A stretch of 64,000 nt of DNA from assembly GCA_027627225.1 (NCBI GenBank), contig CM051036.1:34491426-34555425 (forward strand). The letters run 5' to 3'. The translations under genes were made by a program, and so were the position numbers. Source of the DNA: Congeria kusceri. Taxonomy: Eukaryota > Mollusca > Bivalvia > Myida > Dreissenidae. The notes beneath the pieces were generated by a model. It had not been told where the DNA came from. It worked only from the letters and a program-made list of their open reading frames with translations, and searched no databases. Below are positions 1-13,200 of this stretch, piece after piece (the stretch's first letter is position 1; each line of letters begins with the position of its first letter).

Positions 1-1227
1 GGTGGTCGTATTATCGAGGTAAGGCATATCACCAAGTCAGTACATGCATATGTCTGGGTTATTTTCTTGAAAATAATAAATACCCTTTATAAGACGAAAA
101 TTTTAGTTTGTTCTATATAAGTTTTAATTGCATACAAATTTTGTAACTTATAGTTATTTACGGAAACTAAACATGGAGTCGGAAATTGAAAAAAAAATCA
201 TTAATTAAGACCATTTATAGACTGTCCAGTTCAGTATTTAGCATTGTTCCCCCTATCTGTCAGACAGTGTCAATTAACGTAATTTGATACACAGTCGATG
301 TGCTAATCCCTTATCAAAACATGTGTCACATTGTTTTTCACACACCCATTTTATATTACCAAAGCAGTATGTTTAATTATCTCCACGGCTTATGTTGTTA
401 TTTGATGATGTAAAGTGTCAAAGACCAAATGATACTGGTCGCAATTACGGGGTAATTTTGAGCATTATTTGGTACTTCGGTCTGGGATTAGTGGTCGTAA
501 AACATCATGTTACCTCCGCGGCATATGTTGTTAATTGGTTATGTTAAGTGTCAACGACCAAATGACACTGGTCGCAATAACGGGTTATTTTTAGCCTAAT
601 TTGCTACTTTGGTGTGGGATTAGTGGTCGTAATACGGAATAGCGGGGTGCCCATATAATCGGGGTTTGCGACCATTGAAATATATAGGAAAACAATCGGG
701 TCTTTAAAAAAGTGTCCGCTTAAGCGGGATGGTCGTAAAATCGAAGTGGCAGTAAAACAGGGTTTTAGTGTAGTTATTTAATAAATAATTGATCATTTAT
801 CGTTGTTTATCGACCAATAAACAATGATTATGAGTTTTGATGCGTAGGAATTAAACCATGAGGACTACTTTTTGCTTTGTTTTATGGGTAGTTTAACAAC
901 GATAATTTCGTTCTTTGTCTAAAGAAAAATTTGCGAGAATCATGTTAGAATAACAGATTTGCATGAAAATTTGGTAGTGCTGCAGATTACTGTCTGGATA
1001 CAGGTATTTAAAGGATTCTTTGTTAATGGGGTAATTGCCACACTACACTGTGTATCTTATTTCTTGCAAAACACATGGGGGCAATAAGCTGTCTTGGCTG
1101 AGGACTGTGCTCTCTCTGGTTTCTAGTTTTGTTATTAGTTGTCAATCAAATTTAATAGTATATTGTTGGCGGTGATTAGTTGGATATGGTATACAAGTGC
1201 CAGGTTACATGTATTCTGTCATTTCAG
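1..1227. other. PIGN intron at left window edge, no exon seen
   Basis: This stretch precedes the first PIGN exon I can place and ends in a polypyrimidine-AG acceptor (atttcag, ending at 1227). It is AT-rich with no conserved coding frame. The only structure I can name is the two-copy repeat at 370-636. Earlier PIGN exons, encoding the alkaline-phosphatase-like catalytic domain, must lie to the left of the window. Confidence 0.6.
370..636. repeat. Two-copy direct tandem repeat, about 133 bp
   Basis: The segment with 'ctccacggcttatgttg' near 381 recurs as 'ctccgcggcatatgttg' near 514, an offset of 133 bp. Both copies end in 'gggattagtggtcgtaa'. The copies differ by scattered substitutions. The motif 'tggtcgtaa' also occurs near positions 1 and 730, so this may be part of a larger degenerate element. 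Confidence 0.7.
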
Positions 1228-4200
1228 GTGAAAATGGATCTGAAGAAGTCTACTACCCTGGCGTTTGCATTCCGTCCCTTCACGGAGCTAACACCTGCAA
1301 ACATGGTCTGTAGTCTGCAATAGACTGTTGAAGTAACATTGTATCACACAGTAGCTATGTTAGCGTTTCCAATCACCAAAATCGCCATTGGCAGTTGAAA
1401 CTTAAAGCTGGTGATCACAATCAAAATTTTACAAGTAACTGGCGATTGTAAAAAAATGCGTATTACTCTATAAGTTTATCAATATTTTCTTCTAAAAAAG
1501 AGCCCTCGGTACATACTTTAACCTGTAATCGCCATAAACGCCATAGGAGTAACAGATAATCCACTGATAACATGACCCGCAAACCGAATATTCAATCAAC
1601 ATCAATTAATTACACATCATGACATGTACACTGACACAGTTGCATCATGGGAAATTCTCGTGTTAACTTTCAGTCACCAAACTCTGATGCTCAAGGTCCA
1701 ATCAAATAATAGAATAATAACGAAGGCGTGGTTACAGGATGAGTTACATGGCAATAGGCAAAGAATATTTTGATTGACGTCGGTCATGAAGTTAACCCTT
1801 GTAGCAGAATTTTACAGTTTGCTTTTAGAATAAATTACAGTTGTCACATTTGCGTATTACAAAACAGGTAAACAAAAGACATTTCAGGTAGCGTGATCAC
1901 ACTGTTATTTTCTATAGTTAATTGATAATGACGAGAAGTTAATTGCAATCGGTGAGAAATTAATTACCTATGACGAGTAAGTTGTAAAAAATATTGCATC
2001 AATATCAATATATATTATGTGTTTCCCGAAATTATTTTCTACATGTTAGCGTTCAATGCCGATCACTAAAAATGTCAGTAAAAAGTTCAAATAAACGTAA
2101 AATTGCGTCTAATTCTCGTCAACAGTCATTGATTAGCTTTTTTCAATCTAATAAGAAGCAAAAGCGTGATGATGAGGTACAGTATACATTTAATTTGATG
2201 TCTCGTTTTATTCATTTTAATCTTTGTGAGTCACACACAAGCGCACGCACAGACATTCACATAAAAACATATTCATAAGTATCTATAATATGTAAATATA
2301 TATACATATAGAAGCTTATAATACGCCACTACATATTGTGCCGAAATTTGGCTACTACTTTTTTTCCTTAGTGCCAACCTAGCAGTAGTACAGGTTGTGG
2401 CATTAATTATTTTAGCTCTTCTTAGAAAGGGAAAGTTTGTGTCAAACTCTGCTCATACATATTCCAAGGGTTGTGCATGAAATGGATACACCAGTTTCAC
2501 CCTTGACCCTCAGTTTTCGGCTGCTGAATAATCAACATTAGTAACGTAGCTTATCTGTCTTGTTACTGCATAATAATCACCATTAAACATTGCTTTTTTG
2601 CCCAGATATTTATTCAAACATTTTAGTCATCCATACTACACATAGAATATTATGACAACAGATAAACGGTCATGTAACCTAAAATGTAATGACATAAGAA
2701 ATAAGCACTTTGTGATGACCTTGTTTGCAGATTGATATTCACCGCCACATCAAGCAGCTCATACAGACTGGTCACTATCAGGAAGCTGTAAGTGCAAGTG
2801 TACTTCACCTGACTATCCATGTGCTGTAGCTAACAGTCACTCTCATAAAGTAACATGACTGCTTCCAGTGATTTTTTTTCGCTAATTTCAGTGCCATTTA
2901 AAGGCAGTTTCCCCTGACAAAATATCCTCCATTTTTCCCCAAGAGTGTTCATTTTCTTCCCCCAAGTAATTTATAGTATTTTACAGGTTGGTCCATAAAT
3001 AGGAAAACAATTATTGAATTTGCACCATTGTCACAAAAGACATTCAGTCAATGAAAAATTTGAATATATTATTAAATTATTGAAAAGCAAAATAAACACA
3101 CATTTCATGAAAAATAAACTTAGAAACTTTCCCTGTTGTGAAATTTATGAAAAAAAAATCACCGGGCTTCCGTGTTGTGATCGCTCACCACATGTTGTGT
3201 AATGTGATATTTATCACACTAGCAGGCCAACACTGGGTAAAAAATTTGCGTAAAAGTTTTAAGTACTATAAAGGATAAGTTAAAACCAAATATATTGTAT
3301 TAAGATAATGATCCTTTGGCTAGTTTGGCCCATTTGCAATGTTGGTAAACAGAATACTTTGATTAGCTCATTTATCGCACAGTTAATTGCGGTTTTTAAA
3401 GATTTTGTAAACTCATGATCATATCAAATAACTCTTTAAAAGGTGTAAGGTATAAAGCAAGTTGGAGGTTACATACTGCTCGACATGTTCAGGTTGATGA
3501 ATGCCTGCGTGTTATGAAGATAACTCTCCAAGGGCTGAACTACTACCAGACGTATGACAGACTTTTCTTGGGGTGAGTCACAGGAACGCATTGTAACATT
3601 CTTATATAGTTGCGTGAACATAAACGTTCACATACTGTATTTGTCATAACTTTATGATTTCATCCCCGTGCTAGTAAGATTTTGTATTTTGTTGCATTGT
3701 TTTATTGTTGTTTTTATGCCCCCACTTTAGAGGGGAGCATATTGATTTGCCCTTGTCTGTCCGTCGGATTTTTGTGTCAGGCATAACTCAAAACGTATAA
3801 CTGCTAGAGTAATGAAACTTTATAAGCATATTCATCGACATCGGGGCTTGTGCACCTGGGTATTTTGGTGCAGTTTTTTCCGACATCAGCGGAGTTATGG
3901 CCCTTTTTTAGCAAAAAATGATATTTTTGGACTTGTGTCGCGCGTAACTCAAAAAGGATTGCTGCTAGAATGGTGAAACTATACAAACATATTAATCAGC
4001 ATGTGAACTTGTGCATTTGGGTATTTTGGTGCAGTTTTTTCCGATGTCAGCGGAGTTATGGCCCTTTTTTAAGCAAAAAATGACATTTTTGGACTTGTGT
4101 TGCTTGTAACTCAAGAAGTATTATTGCTAGAGTGATGAAACTTTATAAACATATTAATCAGCATGTGAACTTGTGCACCTGGGTATTTTGGTGCAGTTTT

Positions 4201-7200
4201 TTCAGATATCAGTGGAGTTATGGCCCCTTTTTAGCAAAAAATGACATTTTTGGACTTGTGTTGCACATAACTCAAAAAGTATTACTGCTACAATGATGAA
4301 ACTTTATAAACATATTAATCAGTATGTGAACTTCTGCACCTGGGTATATTGGTGCAGTTTTTTGCATCATCATTGGAGTGATGACCCATTTTTTAAGCAA
4401 AAAATGACATTTTTGGATTTGTGTCGCGTGTAAATCAAAAAGTATAACTGCTAGATTGATGAAACTTTATAAACATATTCATCAGCATGTGAACTTGTGC
4501 ACCTGGGTATTTTGGTGCATTTTTTCTGACATCAGAGTTTTGTGACAATCAGCGGAATGTGGGGGCATCCGTGTCCTACGGACACATGTCTAGTTTATTC
4601 AGTAAATATTAGGATCTTAATTGTTATTTATGTAAACGGTACTTAATATTTGATACATACATGTATACTTATTGTACGAGTCGTTGTTTGAAATGTTTGT
4701 GTAAAATTAGCTTGTTCTCATTAATAAATCTGTTTACATGTATGTAATTGGTAATTATTTTCAAATGTGACGCATTGAAAACATAGCTACCGGTATTTTA
4801 TTCACCAGGGTTAGTGTATGTTGTGGATTTCTGGGCTGGATGGCCTACATTCTCATCCTGGTGTTAGAGCGTCACTCTGGTGTTGTCAAGCAGTCATTAC
4901 GGAAACCATCGCTAGGCATCCAGTCAGAGGACACAGGGGTCGTGCTGTTGTTCTCACTGATAGGACTGGTGGTTGCAGCTCTTCTCTTTGGTAGCTATTG
5001 CCTTTAAATTCTGTGTTTGTGAAAATAATGTTTTTTCAGCATTCTCTGACTGTATTTTGTTACTATTTTACTAATTAATTATTGAGTTAATTGAACAGAA
5101 ATACTTCAGTGAATTAAATAGATTGGACAAATGATGTGTATTAAGAAAATACTACATATATATAAATATGAGCATGCATAAAATTTTGTTGTATCTCTCA
5201 CATCGTCCAATATAACCTTTGATCATAGAATAGCACTGCTACACTGTACATGTATCTGTTTGCAGTCTGTTTTATAGATGTTGTAGATTGTGTTAATTTA
5301 CCAACTGATCTTTCAACTGGTGCTAGTAGATGAAATCTTTAACAGATGTGAATAACTAAGCTAACAGGACATTTGGGTTGATGTTTAGTTAGCCAAATGA
5401 AACGTTCAAAACATAGAACTGTTGACTTACATTTCAGTGCAGTCCTTGCCTTGGACTAACTACCTGTACTGCCTGATACCTGTCTACCTGTGGATGTTGG
5501 TGGTACTCAGGTGAGGTATTCAGGACCCATTTTCACCAACTCATTCTTAGACTTAACAAAATAGAACAGGCTTCGACTCAAACAAAAGTACGTGTTCATC
5601 CCCAGTATGCTTGGTTTCAATGTCACTTATGTCATTAAAAATTGGTTCTAAATCAAGAACGTTGTTAAAGAAAGTTGGTTAATCTCAAGTAAGGTTCAAA
5701 TTAGCGGCTTTCTTAGAACAGAACAGTTTTAAGAATATTCCTTATTGTTACTTCTTAAGTCTAAGAATGGATTGAATGGCTTGCTGAATGCGGGCCCAGA
5801 TTAGCCAATCAAGGTTTAATTCATGTCATAGATATACACAAGTAATTGATGTGCTGTTTTAATGGATGTGTTGATCTTGTTTAAAACATCATCATGTACA
5901 TGAAGTTCATTTTACGATATCTAGAAAAGATATCATTAACTTATTATCTTAGACTTTCAGTTTTGCTACACTTAAATGTAAAGGGTGATAATTATAATCA
6001 GCTCTAGAACCTACATAGGCATACTTGGTAGAGTTGATCACACTTGAAATATCTGCTCTGAAATCATTACAGATAATGAACTGTTGACACTATTTCAGGC
6101 GAGACATAGTGAAGCAGGTGTGGCACTACAGATCTGTTCTAAAATCATTAAAAATAATGAGCTGTACACCCATTTCAGGTGAGACATAGTGAAGCAGGTG
6201 TGAACTACAGATCTGTTCTAAAATCATTACAAATAATGAACTGTACACCCATTTCAGGCGAGACATAGTGAAGCAGGTGTGGAACTACAGATCTGTTCTA
6301 AAATCATTACAAATAATGAGCTGTACACCCATTTCAGGCGAGACATAGTGATGCAGTTGTGGAACTACAGATCTGTTCTAAAATCATTACAAATAATGAG
6401 CTGTACACCCATTTCAGGCAAGACATAGTGAAGCAGGTGTGGAACTACAGATCTGTTCTTAAATCATTACAAATAATGAGCTGTACACCCACACCCATTT
6501 CAGGCAATACATAGTGGAGCAGGTGTGGCGCTACAGATCTGTTCTAAAATCATTACAAATAATGAGCTGTACACCCATTTCAGGCGAGACATAGTGAAGC
6601 AGGTGTGGAACTACAGATCTGTTCTAAAATCATTACAAATAATGAGCTGTACACCCATTTCAGGCGAGACATAGTGATGCAGGTGTGGAACTACAGATCT
6701 GTTCCAAAATCATTACAAATAATGAGCTGTACACCCATTTCAGGCGAGACATAGTAAAGCAAGTGTGGAACTACAGATCTGTTCTAAAATCATTACAAAT
6801 AATGAGCTGTACACCCATTTCAGGCAAGACATAGTGAAGCAGGTGTGGAACTACAGATCTGTTCTAAAATCATTAAAAATAATGAGCTGTACACCCATTT
6901 CAGGCGAGACATAGTGATGCAGGTGTGGAACTACAGATCTGTTCTAAAATCATTACAAATAATGAGCTGTACACCCATTTCCGGCAAGACATAGTGAAGC
7001 AGGTGTGGCGCTACAGATCTGTTATAAAATCATTAAAAATAATGAGTTGTACACCCATTTCAGGCGAGACATAGTGAAGCAGGTGTGAAGCTACAGATCT
7101 GTTCTAAAATCATTACAAATAATGAGCTGTACACCCATTTCAGGCGAGACATAGTGAAGCAGATGTGAAACTACAGATCTGTTCTAAAATCATTACAAAT

Positions 7201-10200
7201 AATGAGCTGTACACCCATTTCAGGCGAGACATAGTGAAGCAGGTATGGAACTACAGATCTGTTCTAAAATCATTAAAAATAATGAGCTGTACACCCATTT
7301 CAGGCGAAACATAGTGGAACAGGTGTGGCGCTACAGATCTGTTCTAAAATCATTACAAATAATGAGCTGTACACCCATTTCAGGCGAGACATAGTGAAGC
7401 AGGTGTGGAACTACAGATCTGTTCTAAAATCATTACAAATAATGAGCTGTACACCCATTTCAGGCGAGACATAGTGGAGCAGGTGTGGAACTACAGATCT
7501 GTTCTAAATCATTACAAATAATGAGCTGTACACCCACACCCATTTCAGGCAATACATAGTGGAGCAGGTGTGGCGCTACAGATCTGTTCTAAAATCATTA
7601 CAACTAATGAGCTGTACACCCATTTCAGGCGAGACATAGTGAAGCAGGTGTGGAACTACAGATCTGTTCTAAAATCATTACAAATAATGAGCTGTACACC
7701 CATTTCAGGCGAGACATAGTGATGCAGGTGTGGAACTACAGATCTGTTCCAAAATTATTACAAATAATGAGCTGTACACCCATTTCAGGCGAGACATAGT
7801 AAAGCAGGTGTGGAACTACAGATCTGTTCTAAAATCATTACAAATAATGAGCTGTACACCCATTTCAGGCAAGACATAGTGAAGCAGGTGTGGAACTACA
7901 GATCTGTTCTAAAATCATTAAAAATAATGAGCTGTACACCCATTTCAGGCGAGACATAGTGATGCAGGTGTGGAACTACAGATCTGTTCTAAAATCATTA
8001 CAAATAATGAGCTGTACACCCATTTCCGGCAAGACATAGTGAAGCAGGTGTGGCGCTACAGATCTGTTCTAAAATCATTAAAAATAATGAGTTGTACACC
8101 CATTTCAGGCGAGACATAGTGAAGCAGGTGTGAAGCTACAGATCTGTTCTAAAATCATTACAAATAATGAGCTGTACACCCATTTCAGGCGAGACATAGT
8201 GAAGCAGATGTGAAACTACAGATCTGTTCTAAAATCATTACAAATAATGAGCTGTACACCCATTTCAGGCGAGACATAGTGAAGCAGGTATGGAACTACA
8301 GATCTGTTCTAAAATCATTACAAATAATGAGCTGTACACCCATTTCAGGCGAAACATAGTGGAACAGGTGTGGCGCTACAGATCTGTTCTAAAATCATTA
8401 CAAATAATGAGCTGTACACCCATTTCAGGCGAGACATAGTGAAGCAGGTGTGAAACTACAGGTCTGTTCTAAAATCATTACAAATAATGAGCTGTACACC
8501 CATTTCAGGCGAGGCATAGTGAAGCAGGTGTGAAACTACAGATCTGTTCTAAAATCATTACAAATAATGAGCTGTACACCCATTTCAGGCGAGACATAGT
8601 GATGCAGGTGTGGAACTACAGATCTGTTCTAAAATCATTACAAATAATGAGCTGTACACCCATTTCAGGCGAGACATAGTGAAGCAGGTGTGGAACTACA
8701 GATCTGTTCTAAAATCATTACAAATAATGAGCTGTACACCCATTTCAGGCAAGACATAGTGAAGCAGGTGTGGCGTTACAGATCTGTTCTAAAATCATTA
8801 CAAATAATGAGCTGTACACCCATTTCAGGCGAGACATAGTGGAGCAGGTGTGAAACTACAGATCTGTTCTAAAATCATTACAAATAATGAGCTGTACACC
8901 CATTTCAGGCGAGGCATAGTGAAGCAGGTGTGGAACTACAGATCTGTTCTAAAATCATTACAAATAATGAGCTGTACACCCATTTCAGGCGAGACATAGT
9001 GAAGCAGGTGTGGAGCTACACTCGGGTGATGGAGAACAGGGCTGGAGTCCTGGTGGCTGTGACTGCCAGTCTCCTGGGGCTGGAGATCCTGGTAGGGATC
9101 CAGCATTGTTTTTTTCACAGCTTTGGGAATGGGTCTGGTACCTTTCAAATTGGGAACTTTGCTTTGTGAAATCTTCAAGTATTCAATTACATGGTAATGA
9201 ATTACTTAAACTAGTGTTTTATTGTTAAACTTGATATTTTATTGGTGTTTTTTCATAACCTTGCAAGTCATTATAATTTGGGATTTTGTCATTTCAGATT
9301 TGGGAATTTTTCATTTCCATTAGGAAAAATTAACCATTGTTGGCATTGGTAATGGGTCCTTTATCTGGACCATGTTAAAAAGGAAAAAGATCACTGGTAT
9401 CCTTTATAGGCAGGGTTTGTGAAATTCATTTTCTGTATTGCCCAGCTTGTCCCAGAGCATAGTAATATTATTACTGTACAGACAAGAAGAAACCATAATT
9501 TGACAAAAACTGACAGATAAGGCAATGTGAGATTTCACCACCACTTGATAGGAAAAGCATGCATTCATCAGGGCCCTCTCTTGATACTGGGGGGACAGGG
9601 GCCGGGGCAGTGCAACAGGGGAAATATTGGCATGTGTATACACTTTTGGAAAACAAAGAGTTATGTCCACGGAAAATTAACTTTCAAATGCAGATGAATT
9701 CAAAGTGTGCCAGTTTGATAACAATAACCAATAAAACTAATGTTCAGATTTTAAACTGTGAAGTCAACAGAATGCTGTAATATTTATTAAACTTATAACT
9801 GTCTAATTCAAACCGGGGCAATTTTTCACTGAATCAGAGGAAAAATTTACTTTCCAGCAATGGCAATGAGGCCTTTATTCGGCCTTAGAAATACTGAAAT
9901 ACGAGTCCTGATCATTGATACATGCAATTTAACTTGGCCCGGCTAGCTCAGTTGGTAGAGCACTGGATTGTCAATCCGGGGATCGTTAGTTCGAACCCCA
10001 GCCCGGCCACAACTTGTGTGGGCATTGGTCATAAAATAATTTCTACGGCCATTCTCCCCCTACATTTGATTCAAGTAGGGCTGTTGTCAGTTACTGGCAT
10101 AGGTATGTGCACTTAGTAGTGGTAAACCGCTTAGATCGGCTAAGCTTGCCCAGGAAAAGTGTGAGTAGGCTAACTGACCGCCGTGATATGACTGAAATAC

Positions 10201-13200
10201 TGTTAAAAACGGCAAAAAATCCAAACAAACAAACAAGCTTAGGAAGCCCGATCCATTATATCCAACCGGAAAATGCTGTATGACCTGCTGTATTTAACCC
10301 AGAATCTGAGCAAAGGCAGTTCAGATTTACTAAGGCTTACCAGCAATTGCTAATTTTAACCAGAGAGACACTGTTGTGCCCATCAGTTTTCTCAGTGTTT
10401 TTTTAACCATAGTTAATTTTTACTTTAGTCAGTACAGTTTAATAATCATCCGTAATATTTTTCTAACTTGCATTGCAAACTACACATTTCATTAAATTAA
10501 AGCTCTGCAAACCTGTGTTTAACTTGATAATGTATTAATACTTTCTAAGTCAGAATAACTGGCCAGGTTCTTTGGACCAGCCATTTAAAGAATGTCTGTT
10601 AGTATGTTTGTTAATATGGTTTCTATTAATTGTGGAATTCTCTTTCTATCTTGTAGGTGATTGGGTTTTTCTACAGGGAGATGCTATCCATTGGTCTGGC
10701 GCTCATTGCTGTGTTACCATGGATTTCAACAGACCTAAGAATCTACCATTCAAAGGTGAGCATTGGCGATTCTGTCATACCTGTTATTTTATTGCTGAAT
10801 GTGTTTACTGCAGGTACTCATTTTTCCATTTAATTGATTTGTTATGATAATTTTGTATAAATAGTTGATATTTTACCTTTTTAATATGGATTTTTTCTTA
10901 AGATGAAATTGATTTGAATTCCAAGAACTTCACATATTTTTTTAACTGAAGTGAAACGTTTTTGCACAACATTGCAAGATGTTTAACGCACATTGTAAAT
11001 TTAAATGAAAGCATATAAATTGTTTTGCTGTTATGACCACATTGCTTATTTGTTGTGACAAAAAAGCTGCAATAAGTATATGTGTTACTATAACATTGTA
11101 TGTCTGTTTTGTCGCTTACCACAGAAGCCCCTGATGTACTGGTCAGCATCTTGCCTCTTACTGGCTGTGTTCCCGATGTTGCCTGTTGTCACGGGGAAGA
11201 GGACTACATCCTATGTGTAAGATTATGCGTCCTTCATTTAGTTCATGGATCCTTGATTTACAATTTGTTTCATACTCAGATTCGTCTCCTATATTATATA
11301 TGTGCATGCAACATTGTATGTTTTTGATACTTCGAAAAATTATGTTTACCAGTAAATCGCATTTAATATCGCATTGCTTGAAGTTAAGTGTTTTGTTCAG
11401 TATTCTCCAACTGTATCTCCTTCACCTCTAACTTGCAGACTGGCTGGTGGCCTGCTGATATGCGGATGGGTGGTCTATAAAATAGCTTGGTAAGCCTTTG
11501 CTCTCAATGTCTTGGTGCAAAATATTCTGAAGTCCTTTAGTTTTGAAATAATTGATTGACATTGACCTTTATATTGTATATTAATTGCTGTTTACTTAAC
11601 TTGTAATGTTTAGTTTCATTATCCAGAACAAGTAAAAGCAATTGAAATATTCCCTTTTTTGAACATGCTGAGTGAGTTTAAGAGTTACAGTAATTAAAAT
11701 TAAGATTTCACAGAATACTCTTTGATTTTAATTTTTCAGTTCCTTGTTTCAAAACCACACAGGTGTGAAACAGAAGGTGGATGACCATAATGCCAGCTTG
11801 TTGCAGACTGTACAGGTATTGTGGCCCATCTTCGCTTGATGTTGTGAATGGATTTCAAATTCCTGTTGAAATAAGTTATTATAACATCTGATTACAGGGC
11901 TCCCTCTTGCTCATACATTTCTTGACCCAAATTTACCATACTGTATTAAAATATGAGGCGTGTCGTGGGAAAATTGGGCTTAATGCATGTGCATAAAGTG
12001 TCGTCCCGGATTAGCCTGTGCAGTCCGCACAGTCTAATCAAGGATGACACTTTCTGCTGTTATGGTTTCTGTTTCAAAGAAGTCTCTTCTAAAAATAAAT
12101 CCACTGTAGGCAGTTCCGGCTTAGCCTGTGTGGATTGCACAGGCTAATCCGGGACGACACTTTACAGATATGCACTATGCCCGAATTTCTAACAAACAAG
12201 CCTCACATGTATTATTTCTGTTATTTTTTATAGTTTTACAAAGAAATAGTTGTAGCGAAATGGAGATTTATTTAGCCAAATGTCAAACTTTGTAGCCCTT
12301 GACTAATTTCCGAATGGCAGAGTGAACCTTCAATTAACTAACTTTTAGTTATTTGCGATGTACATGTAGATTATAATAATATCATATGAATGCACTCTTT
12401 GGCATCATTTTACAGAACTTACAAAGAAATATCATGTATAATGTCTTGACATGATAGTAAGAATTTCCATTAAATAGTAGATAGTATTCGTAGATGGCGG
12501 CTGTGATAAGTCTTTGATACAGACACTGCTTTTCACATCTTAGTCAGCACTTGCATAAAAAGGTCTCATTAACATAACCCTGAAGGACTGAACAATATAA
12601 ACTATTTGATCGATTAAAAAAGTTCCAGTTTTTGTTTGTAAAGGCACTTAGAAAATGTCACGACAGCTTCTGTAAACCTATCTACCCAAAATAAATTAGT
12701 ATTATTTGGTGTGCAGCAGTGCTTTGCAGCATTTTTTTTTACTCACAACAGACTGGAGTTGTTTGTATATGAGATCTCTAGAATGCAAGTACACTACTAT
12801 ACTGTCATTGTTTCTGGAAGCTCAGTTATACAAGTATACTTATATACCATCATTGTCGCTATGCTCTGCATGGTTTGTATGTGTATTTCAGATGCTGGGG
12901 GTGGGCGTGTCCCTGTACTTCTCTGTCTGGCAGGTGGAGTCTGGACTGTCGCTTTGGCAACATGCTGTCAGCTGGACTCTGCTTGGTAAGATTTGAATAA
13001 GTTTTGGTAAGATGTGAATACATTTTGGTAAGAATACATTTTGGTAAGATTTGAATACATAGAAAGGACTTAATGTATACAAATGTGGATTTCATCATAT
13101 TTTCAGCTTTGCAAACATGTATCTTCAACACATTTTACACATTTGATTAGCATCCATATCTTGTTTTAAACCAAGGATATTGTTACAGAAATAGACAGTC

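Noticed and set aside
9936..10008. Functional tRNA-Asp gene
   Set aside because: The T-stem does not pair, the acceptor stem has a mismatch, and a SINE body with an A-rich CAAA tail follows.
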